Assembly (NCBI GenBank): GCA_020629335.1 | Contig: JAHDDN010000229.1 | Coordinates: 1-8,581, forward strand | Direction of reading: 5' to 3' | DNA from: Chitinophagales bacterium | GTDB taxonomy: Bacteria > Bacteroidota > Bacteroidia > Chitinophagales > UBA2359 | Length of the DNA stretch: 8,581 bases | Shown here: piece by piece, positions 1 through 5,188 of the stretch | Layout: the number at the start of each line of letters is the position of its first letter | How positions within the stretch are numbered: the stretch's first letter is position 1 | The notes under the pieces: generated by a model | What the model saw: the letters and a program-made list of their open reading frames with translations, nothing else | What the model was told of the DNA's origin: nothing | The model's database searches: none | Program-made: the position numbers and the translations under genes

Positions 1-141
1 TAAGAGCAAGTGAACTAATAATAGTATGATAATACAAAAAGACTTCTTCATTATTTAAATTTGATACAATTAGAGCAAATAATAAAGTCTAATATATTAA
101 GCTGCTTGCCCTAAAACCTATTAATAGGATTTTTTATTTTT

Positions 142-167
142 ATTGGGGGCTTCCCCAATTATTTTTT
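142..167 (+). terminator. Terminator-like hairpin at the left edge of the GC-rich element
   Basis: ATTGGGG (142-148) pairs perfectly with CCCCAAT (153-159) around a four-base loop and is followed by TATTTTTT (160-167). This has the form of an intrinsic terminator for plus-strand transcription entering from outside the window. The right arm overlaps the left arm of the larger inverted repeat by two bases, so the two folds would compete. No upstream gene is visible to confirm use. Confidence 0.4.
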
Positions 168-227
168 GGGCCAGCGGTCGGATCTATGTGTCCGCCTCTA
201 CAATGACTGGCCCAAAAAATAATCGGG
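154..227. repeat. 17-bp perfect inverted repeat
   Basis: ATTATTTTTTGGGCCAG (158-174) is the exact reverse complement of CTGGCCCAAAAAATAAT (207-223). After one mismatch the pairing continues for three more bases (154-156 with 225-227). The 32-base loop contains a smaller CGGA/TCCG pair (179-182 with 191-194). Such a long perfect arm pair is unlikely by chance and implies selection for, or a mobile origin of, a hairpin. Confidence 0.75.
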
Positions 228-367
228 TCGGGCTGTTCGTTCTTATGCACCTATGCCACCCCTACTACGCTAAGTGCTGCTTGTCTGCTAAAGCCAGCCA
301 TCGCATCACTAAGCTTCGTAAGGCGTGTCATTGACGGTGCATACCACTGCCATCCCTAAGCCAATCC

Positions 368-982
368 TTACAGCGGATTATTATCTATTGTAAGCATTTC
401 GTGTACTTGCATGCCTTTTTGATAGAGCCTTGATATGCTAGTAGTATCTAGTAACCAATCAAAACGATAGAAAAGCATATAGAAGTTGATCCCCTCTAAG
501 GTCCAACCTGGCTCAATGGTAAAGAATTTTAAGAATTGATCATTGAGGCTCATTCGGATAAATTCTTCATCCTCTCCTTTTAATTGGTACTGGGTAGAAA
601 ACTGAGGATAGCTCGCAAAATCTATATCTTGCATTCCTAGTAGATTTCCTATTTTATGAAAGAAAGTTTCTGGCTCCATCCAAAATTCAGGTAAGCCTAA
701 TACTTTAGATTCTACAAAGAAAACGGTTTGCTTAAATGTTCGACTACTCTTACCAGTACTAACAGTGTACTTATAGTCAAAGATGTTTGTTTCTATTTCA
801 TTCCAATCGTCTACTTTGCGAATAATATTCGTAATTCTTTTACGCCCTCCTCTACCAAACAAACGAAAATCACTTAACTGACGATGAAGCCCCCACTCAT
901 CAGTTGGATAAAATTCCATTCCAAGCCTTTTAGCTACTACTTCCATTTCTTCTTTACGGGTATCCTGATAATTCCAAAACAT
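368..982 (-). CDS. Hypothetical protein, 204 aa, soluble
   Basis: I do not assign this to a named family. The 204-residue product has no signal peptide or membrane segment and appears complete and cytoplasmic. Visible blocks are a charged N-terminal helix (about 8-22), a segment with a GRGGRKR turn (44-50), an FDYKYT strand and TGK turn leading to QTVFFVES (68-92), LPEFWMEPE (97-105), an aspartate/phenylalanine-rich stretch with SYPQFSTQYQLKG (about 119-136), and an aromatic C-terminal segment (160-176). From memory, the pattern FDYxYT, QTV, LPxFxxxPE and FSxxYxLxG recurs in uncharacterised bacterial proteins, some of them membrane-anchored, but I cannot name a domain. The ATG at 982 is preceded by an A-rich stretch without a Shine-Dalgarno. 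The stop abuts the GC-rich element, and the last codons may lie within its edge. Divergent neighbour: the GG-leader peptide gene, 521 bp away. Confidence 0.8.
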   Translation of the reverse strand: MFWNYQDTRKEEMEVVAKRLGMEFYPTDEWGLHRQLSDFRLFGRGGRKRITNIIRKVDDWNEIETNIFDYKYTVSTGKSSRTFKQTVFFVESKVLGLPEFWMEPETFFHKIGNLLGMQDIDFASYPQFSTQYQLKGEDEEFIRMSLNDQFLKFFTIEPGWTLEGINFYMLFYRFDWLLDTTSISRLYQKGMQVHEMLTIDNNPL

Positions 983-1503
983 ACATTTTTCTTTTTGAGT
1001 GAGCCATTAATATTTGAATGAAGATAAAACATATATTGATACTCGCCAAATTTGAGTTGAAGTGATCACCATTAAAGAACTTTCATTCTACTATTTAGCA
1101 CCTAAACGTCATTATTTAAATAACAAATTGGGGTTTATACGCAGTCTTTTCAAAAAGGTTTCAAAAAAAATTTAAAAAAAAATCGCCAGATTGAAACCTT
1201 TTAATTGAGTCAATCTTTTTTGGTTAAAGTATTTGACCATTAAGCTAATAAATTAGCAGTACCTATTTATAAGAAAAATAAAATTTCATTTATATTCACC
1301 AATTATCATAACAAGGCAGTTACTTATTTGAATGAGTGGCGTATAATAATTGTGATTTGCAAATTGCGTTTTTTAATTCTACCTATCATTCAAGCAAAAC
1401 TCTACTACACACATTAAGCTCATTTTAGATAGGGTATATCCCACAACATACACTATCAATTTCTCTTTTTAATCTATTAATCTAATCTTTAAAATTTACT
1501 AAA
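983..1503. other. AT-rich intergenic region between divergent genes
   Basis: These 521 bases separate the starts of the minus-strand 204-aa gene and the plus-strand peptide gene, so both promoters should lie here. I found no convincing match to the Bacteroidota TTG / TAnnTTTG promoter on either strand. Visible structure is an 8-bp palindrome GTGATCAC (1062-1069), the inverted repeat at 1153-1202, the palindrome ATTGAGTCAAT (1204-1214) and GGGTATATCCC (about 1435-1445), some 60 bases before the peptide start. No open frame in the region looks coding. Confidence 0.6.
1153..1202. repeat. 12-bp perfect inverted repeat, 26-base loop
   Basis: AAAAGGTTTCAA (1153-1164) is the exact reverse complement of TTGAAACCTTTT (1191-1202). 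The loop is largely A-rich. The partially symmetric ATTGAGTCAAT lies two bases downstream (1204-1214). The position, mid-way between two divergent genes, fits an operator or a decaying repeat. It lacks the T-tract arrangement of an intrinsic terminator on either strand. Confidence 0.5.
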
Positions 1504-1797
1504 ATGAGTATTTTAACACAATTCGAAAATTTCGCAATCAATACTGATACAGCTCAATCTACTGAAGGTGGATGTTACAGAAGAAGACGTCGTCGTCGTT
1601 ACTCTGGATGCTATTATACTTACAACAGTTGCTACAACCCATGTGGTACTACGACTGAGGAGCCTAAAGAAGTAACTCCTACTGAGGCTCCTGAGCCAAC
1701 TCCAACTCCAACTCCAATTCCTCCTGTTTCTGAAGCACCTTCTAGCGAGCCTATTGGTTGCTTAGATCCAGAAACTTGCGGGATCGAAGCTGTATAA
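1504..1797 (+). CDS. GG-leader Cys/Tyr/Arg-rich peptide precursor (candidate)
   Basis: The 97-residue product has four parts. Residues 1-23 resemble a double-glycine leader: FENF at 7-10, Ile at -12 and Ala at -7 relative to a Gly22-Gly23 pair. Thr at -4 is less typical of that class. Residues 24-48 form a cationic segment with seven consecutive Arg (26-32), four Cys (24, 36, 43, 47) and six Tyr. Residues 49-84 are an acidic Pro/Thr/Glu linker with PT repeats. Residues 85-97 carry two more Cys (86, 92) and are acidic. In peptides of known families, GG leaders are cut by C39-type peptidases of export ABC transporters, and the remainder may be a bacteriocin or modified peptide. That role is inferred here. 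No transporter, peptidase or modifying enzyme lies in the window. The start has no Shine-Dalgarno. The gene is monocistronic, ending at a strong terminator 25 bases after the stop. It could instead be a structural surface protein. Confidence 0.75.
   Translation: MSILTQFENFAINTDTAQSTEGGCYRRRRRRRYSGCYYTYNSCYNPCGTTTEEPKEVTPTEAPEPTPTPTPIPPVSEAPSSEPIGCLDPETCGIEAV
1696..1719 (+). repeat. In-frame hexanucleotide repeat coding for Pro-Thr
   Basis: CCAACT occurs three times in tandem (1696-1713), followed by the variant CCAATT (1714-1719). It encodes the PTPTPT stretch of the peptide linker. Unit loss or gain would stay in frame and change only the linker length. Confidence 0.7.
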
Positions 1798-1822
1798 GAT
1801 AAATAATCTTTAAGATTTCAAT

Positions 1823-1865
1823 AAAAAAGCGCTGATGAGCTTCTACTCATCAGCGCTTTTTTTTT
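1823..1865. terminator. Strong bidirectional intrinsic terminator
   Basis: AGCGCTGATGAG (1828-1839) pairs perfectly with CTCATCAGCGCT (1846-1857) around the loop CTTCTA. Six A residues precede the left arm and nine T residues (1857-1865) include and follow the end of the right arm, so a U-tract is present in either direction. It ends both the peptide gene (stop 25 bases upstream) and the convergent 81-aa gene, whose TAA stop overlaps the end of the T run. Confidence 0.92.
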
Positions 1866-2109
1866 ATTTTTCGTCTTTGGAGCTAAATATATTTCCCATT
1901 GATTTTTCAGGATAAACTATTTTGTGCAATTGAACATATTTGTGCAGCATATTCAACTTTTTGATGTATAATTTTTCATGATCATTTTTAATTTCCTCCT
2001 CTGTACCTTGCATGATGGCCACTATTAATAAATAATTGATCTCATTGTCAAGATCTTTTATTTGTACCCCTAAGCCTTCTAATTTTATTCTTGCAGTTTC
2101 CTGATCCAT
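1864..2109 (-). CDS. Hypothetical small helical protein, 81 aa
   Basis: I do not recognise this product. It is predicted by eye to be almost entirely helical: an amphipathic segment (about 5-34) with a hydrophobic patch YLLIVAIM (26-33), a short QGTEEE break, and a second charged helix (36-64) rich in Lys, Leu and His, then a polar tail. This looks like a two-helix hairpin or a short coiled coil. There is no signal peptide, and the hydrophobic patch is too short for a membrane span. The ATG start at 2109 has no Shine-Dalgarno. Coding is supported by a sensible amino-acid make-up and by an excellent terminator placed exactly at its stop codon. It is convergent with the peptide gene and divergent from the AI-2E family gene, and nothing shows a functional link to either. 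Confidence 0.7.
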   Translation of the reverse strand: MDQETARIKLEGLGVQIKDLDNEINYLLIVAIMQGTEEEIKNDHEKLYIKKLNMLHKYVQLHKIVYPEKSMGNIFSSKDEK

Positions 2110-2250
2110 TTAGCTAACTTTAATAAATGAAGAACTAAGGTAACTAAAACTTAATTGAAAAAGAAGCGCCATAAAGACCAAAAAAGTAGGTTTGTCCTAT
2201 AAATAATTGAGTAAAGAGAAAACTCAAGCAAGATGAATAAAATAATTTTA

Positions 2251-2258
2251 TATCTTTG
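2251..2258 (+). promoter_or_regulatory. Bacteroidota-type -7 promoter motif
   Basis: TATCTTTG matches the TAnnTTTG element recognised by the primary sigma factor of Bacteroidota. It sits 30 bases before the start of the AI-2E family gene, giving a short leader. No clear TTG is seen at the usual -33 distance. A second match, TAGGTTTG, lies at 2187-2194 within a short dyad (TAGG-N5-CCTA, 2187-2199). Confidence 0.45.
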
Positions 2259-2288
2259 GATAATTGACTCACATTATCTCTACCGATT

Positions 2289-3338
2289 ATGAATGCCACT
2301 CAAATAGCGAGTATTCTTATTATATTAATTGCAGTTGTATTAATCTTAGATTTCACTGGCACTCTATTAATACCATTTGTATTAGCCGTATTTATTTGGT
2401 TTTTCATTAAAGGGATACGTCAATTTTTTATGCGCTCCGCTATCATTAGAAAATGGGTGCCTACCTGGGTCTTGAATATTGTAGCATCTGCTTTCATTGT
2501 GGTATTTGCGATATTAACGGTTAATTTGCTGACAGAAAACATCCAAACTCTTTCCAAGTCTCTAAACATTTATGAAGCTAATATCACTGCTGTTGCTAAT
2601 AGAATCAACGAAAAACTAAACAGTTTTGAAAATTTTGAAAACTTTGACCTTTTCCAACAAACACAACAATTTGCTGGCACCTTCGATTTTTCTGGTATGC
2701 TAACCTCCTTATTTAGTTCGCTGACATCCATCTTCAGTAATGCTTTTACTATCTTATTATATATTCTCTTTTTATTTTTGGAAGAAGCCATTTTTTCTAA
2801 AAAGTTGATTGCTTTATACCCTGATAAAGAGCGGTACCAAAGAGTAAGTCACCTCATCAATAGAATAGAAAAATCCATTGAGGATTATATTAGTTTAAAA
2901 ACCATCGTTAGTATCCTAACTGGTTTTCTCAGCTTTATAGCTCTTTACTTTATAGGCATTGATGCGCCTATTTTTTGGGCATTCATCATATTTGTCTTAA
3001 ATTTCATTCCCACTATTGGGTCCTTAATAGCTACTTTGTTTCCTGCCTTATTTGCGGTACTACAGTTTGGGGATATTTCCCCTGGTATTTTAACCCTCAT
3101 TATAGTAGGCGCCATTCAGCTAATTATTGGAAATTTGGTAGAGCCACGGTTAATGGGAAATTCGCTTAATATCAGCGCTTTAGTGGTCCTTATTTCTCTG
3201 GCATTTTGGGGATTTCTTTGGGGTATACCTGGTATGATATTGAGTGTACCGATCACTGTTGTGATGATCATCGTATTCTCTGAATTTCCAAGTACTAAGC
3301 CTATCGCCATTCTCCTTTCCGAAAATGGCCATGTATAA
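2289..3338 (+). CDS. AI-2E family transporter / PerM-like membrane protein
   Basis: This is an inner-membrane protein of the AI-2E (PerM/YdiK/YhhT-type) family. Its 349 residues are a usual length. Members have been linked to export of the autoinducer AI-2 or to ion antiport, but substrates of most are unknown and the family name should not be read as function. Hydrophobic segments lie at about 5-22, 24-40, 59-82, 147-166, 204-224, 226-244, 266-282 and 294-330 (probably two). A soluble helical region (about 83-140) between the third and fourth segments carries the tandem ENFENF (114-119). Family hallmarks are the proline/glycine-rich FIPTIGS (239-245), GNLVEPRLMG (281-290) with its conserved Glu-Pro, and a final WGIPGMILSVP stretch (311-321). 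The ATG lies 30 bases after a TAnnTTTG motif and has no Shine-Dalgarno. The gene stands alone, 422 bp before the next gene, with no obvious terminator. Confidence 0.93.
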   Translation: MNATQIASILIILIAVVLILDFTGTLLIPFVLAVFIWFFIKGIRQFFMRSAIIRKWVPTWVLNIVASAFIVVFAILTVNLLTENIQTLSKSLNIYEANITAVANRINEKLNSFENFENFDLFQQTQQFAGTFDFSGMLTSLFSSLTSIFSNAFTILLYILFLFLEEAIFSKKLIALYPDKERYQRVSHLINRIEKSIEDYISLKTIVSILTGFLSFIALYFIGIDAPIFWAFIIFVLNFIPTIGSLIATLFPALFAVLQFGDISPGILTLIIVGAIQLIIGNLVEPRLMGNSLNISALVVLISLAFWGFLWGIPGMILSVPITVVMIIVFSEFPSTKPIAILLSENGHV

Positions 3339-3760
3339 AGATATAAGTATCATCAGGAAATGACGCATATTTACTCTTGCGACGCTTATTTATTAAATAT
3401 TGCCAAAACAATGCATGATTTTTGCATATTTTATCATCAGCAGGCTCCAATTATAGCTCAAGACTGTCAAAAATCGTATAAAGCACCGAAATATTAATAT
3501 ATTGAGTACTGTATAAGCGAAATTTAGTTTTAAAAAAAACAAAATATAGCTTATCTTAGTCATCGATTGAATTAAGGGAAGCCTAATATCAATTAAAATC
3601 CTTAAAATATCTCAAGCCACACAACTATTTATTAAAAAGTGTCGTTTTGTATAATGATGGAAAACCTTAAGCAAAATCAATCCATTACAACAAACGACCT
3701 AATATTTATTAGCATTGGAATGATTAATTAATCAATTGTCATCCCTATAAAATTGAAATC
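3339..3760. other. AT-rich intergenic region before the peroxidase gene
   Basis: This 422-bp stretch has no convincing open frame. A weak hairpin (ATGCA 3411-3415 with TGCAT 3423-3427, then ATTTTAT) could be a poor terminator for the AI-2E family gene. The clearest structure is the 14-bp palindrome at 3721-3734, just before the peroxidase start. I saw no TAnnTTTG promoter match, although the peroxidase promoter should lie here. Confidence 0.5.
3721..3734. promoter_or_regulatory. 14-bp palindrome upstream of the peroxidase
   Basis: TGATTAATTAATCA is a perfect palindrome 26 bases before the peroxidase ATG, placed where a repressor or activator could act on the promoter or leader. The half-sites resemble those of FNR/CRP-type regulators, but the spacing between TGA and TCA is eight bases rather than six, so it is not a standard site of that kind. 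In AT-rich DNA such palindromes also arise by chance. Confidence 0.3.
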
Positions 3761-4930
3761 ATGAAACAAAAGCTCTTATTCGCAGTAATAGCAATGGGTA
3801 TGATGGCTTTATATTCTTGTCAACAGGACGGAATTGATATCGCTTATTATACAGATGCAGAATATAGCACCATGTCTAAGCATCTTAACTTACCCGAATA
3901 CCCACTCGACTACAATCAAACCTTCCCTGCTTACTATTCTACTTTTCCATTAGAGATCGATAGAAATAAAGCAACTTTAGGAAGAGTCCTATTCTACGAC
4001 AAAAAATTATCTAAAGACGAAAGCATCTCTTGTGCTTCTTGCCACAAACAAAACTTAGGTTTTGCTGATGATGTAGCTCGTAGTAAAGGAGTTAATAATA
4101 AAGAGACTGCTCGTAACTCTCTCGCTTTAGGAGCGGTATTCAACTTTAGAGAATATTATGGTTCTGCACAAAGTGGTCGAGTTCCATTCTTCTGGGATAA
4201 TAGCGCATCTACTGTACAAGAGCAATCTAAAAAGACATTTGCTAACGAGAACGAAATGGATATGGATATGCATGAAGTAATCGGCCAAGTTGAAAACTTA
4301 GAGTATTACGCTCCTTTATTCAAATCAGCTTTTGGTTCTGATGAGATCACAGAAGATAAAGTGTTAGATGCTATTAGTGAGTTTATTAACAGTATGAGTA
4401 GCTTTAGCTCTCTTTATGATATCGAGTTAGATAAATACAATGCTTCTAATGGAAACTTAGCTGGTATGGAAATGGCTAACTTCCCTGGATTTACTGATTT
4501 ACAAAACCAAGGTAAAATCATTTACCAACAAAACTGTGCTGCTTGTCATGGTTCTACTAATGGCTTCCCTGGCAGATTAGCAGGTAATAATGGCCTTTAC
4601 AACTCTTATGAAGATGCTGGTATTGGCTCTAACACTTCTAATCCTAATGACAACGGAACCTTTAAAGTACCTACTCTCCGTAATATTGCTGTCACAGGTC
4701 CTTATATGCATGATGGTAGCATGACTACTTTAGAAGAAGTGGTAGAACACTATAGTACTGGTATCAAAAATCATGATAATTTGAGTCCAGAATTAAAAGA
4801 GAATGGAATTGGAGAGCCTACAAACTTCAATTATACTGCTAATGAAAAGCAAGCTTTAATTGCTTTCTTAAATACTTTCACAGATGAGTTTTCTCTCACT
4901 GATGAAAGATATGCTGATCCTTTCAAATAA
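3761..4930 (+). CDS. Di-heme cytochrome c peroxidase / MauG family lipoprotein
   Basis: The 389-residue product is predicted to reduce hydrogen peroxide to water with electrons from small c-type cytochromes, or to act as a related di-heme oxidase. It should be exported and lipid-anchored: a short hydrophobic signal ends in LYSC with Cys20 as the candidate lipidated residue. The first heme site is CASCH (91-95), preceded by LGRVLFYDKKLS (73-84). The conserved FFWD lies at 143-146. The second heme site is CAACH (259-263), followed by VPTLRNIAVTGPYMHDGS (303-320), the family's C-terminal motif. The ATG is the only start that includes the signal peptide. It stands alone: 422 bp upstream, and a strong terminator starting 21 bases after the stop. 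A palindrome near the start may regulate it. Family membership is secure, but whether it is a true peroxidase or a MauG-like oxidase cannot be decided from sequence. Confidence 0.95.
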   Translation: MKQKLLFAVIAMGMMALYSCQQDGIDIAYYTDAEYSTMSKHLNLPEYPLDYNQTFPAYYSTFPLEIDRNKATLGRVLFYDKKLSKDESISCASCHKQNLGFADDVARSKGVNNKETARNSLALGAVFNFREYYGSAQSGRVPFFWDNSASTVQEQSKKTFANENEMDMDMHEVIGQVENLEYYAPLFKSAFGSDEITEDKVLDAISEFINSMSSFSSLYDIELDKYNASNGNLAGMEMANFPGFTDLQNQGKIIYQQNCAACHGSTNGFPGRLAGNNGLYNSYEDAGIGSNTSNPNDNGTFKVPTLRNIAVTGPYMHDGSMTTLEEVVEHYSTGIKNHDNLSPELKENGIGEPTNFNYTANEKQALIAFLNTFTDEFSLTDERYADPFK

Positions 4931-4951
4931 GCAGTTCTAAAATATTGCCTA

Positions 4952-4993
4952 AGCTATTATCTTAGTAATTTTACTAAGGTAATAGCTTTTTTT
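4952..4993 (+). terminator. Intrinsic terminator of the peroxidase gene
   Basis: AGCTATTATCTTAGTA (4952-4967) pairs with TACTAAGGTAATAGCT (4972-4987) with one T-G wobble and a very small AT loop, followed by a run of seven T (4987-4993). It starts 21 bases after the stop. The opposite direction lacks a T-tract, so it acts on the plus strand only. Confidence 0.92.
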
Positions 4994-4995
4994 AT

Positions 4996-5155
4996 GAACT
5001 CATTTAAAGTTTTGTGATGAAGCTGAAAATGAGATGATTTTTTGTATTTCAAGGCATTTTTGAGGTGCATAGCACTGCTACGTGCCGATAAAATAACGTA
5101 GAAATACGAAAAATCAGCCATTTTCTAAGTCATCAGAAAAACTTTAAACGAGTTC
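4996..5155. repeat. 160-bp imperfect inverted repeat, MITE-like
   Basis: The whole segment is one long hairpin. The outer arms GAACTCATTTAAAGTTTT (4996-5013) and the complement of 5138-5155 differ at one position. Inward, the blocks TGATGA, GAAAATG and TGATTTTTnGTATTTC recur on the opposite strand in the same order, and the tip (about 5064-5087, GGTGCATAGC-ACT-GCTACGTGCC) is a partly wobble-paired dyad. Both ends are flanked by TAT (4993-4995 and 5156-5158), which could be a 3-bp target duplication. It encodes nothing. The form fits a miniature inverted-repeat transposable element or a REP-like dispersed hairpin. No transposase is in the window. It begins two bases after the terminator T-run and ends 33 bases before the next gene. 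Confidence 0.8.
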
Positions 5156-5188
5156 TATACCTATTTTTAACTCCCACACCCTATTGAC

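Larger units (their letters stand above)
142..367. other. GC-rich structured non-coding element
   Basis: Bases 1-141 are AT-rich and show only a 12-bp palindrome (CCTATTAATAGG, 117-128) followed by a T-rich run. From about 142 the composition changes sharply to GC-richer sequence that lasts until the stop codon of the minus-strand gene at 368. The element holds a 7-bp hairpin (142-159), a 17-bp perfect inverted repeat (158-174 with 207-223) and an 8-bp long-range pair (TATGCACC 244-251 with GGTGCATA 336-343), so most of it can fold. A 63-codon frame runs across it (143-334), but its product has no recognisable domain and the frame looks incidental to the high GC. I infer a dispersed structured repeat or an RNA-level element. 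The boundaries are estimated from composition, and no sequence family is recognised. Confidence 0.5.

Noticed and set aside
268..279. CGCTAAGTGCTG repeated at 268-279 and 5355-5366
   Set aside because: A 12-base exact match is expected about once or twice by chance in a window of this size, and the second copy is inside a coding sequence.
143..334. A 63-codon plus-strand frame in the GC-rich element
   Set aside because: The product shows no domain, signal or sensible composition. The frame is explained by few stop codons in GC-richer DNA, and it runs through perfectly self-complementary hairpin arms.
2570..2791. A 73-codon minus-strand frame inside the AI-2E family gene
   Set aside because: It is antisense to a clearly conserved membrane protein and has no features of its own.
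3348..3440. TATCATCAG direct repeat (3348-3356 and 3432-3440)
   Set aside because: Nine-base repeats are common by chance, and no flanking structure, gene or terminal inverted repeat accompanies them.
3721..3734. FNR/CRP-type binding site
   Set aside because: The half-sites are similar, but the TGA-to-TCA spacing is eight bases, not the six of FNR or CRP sites, so only a generic palindrome is called.
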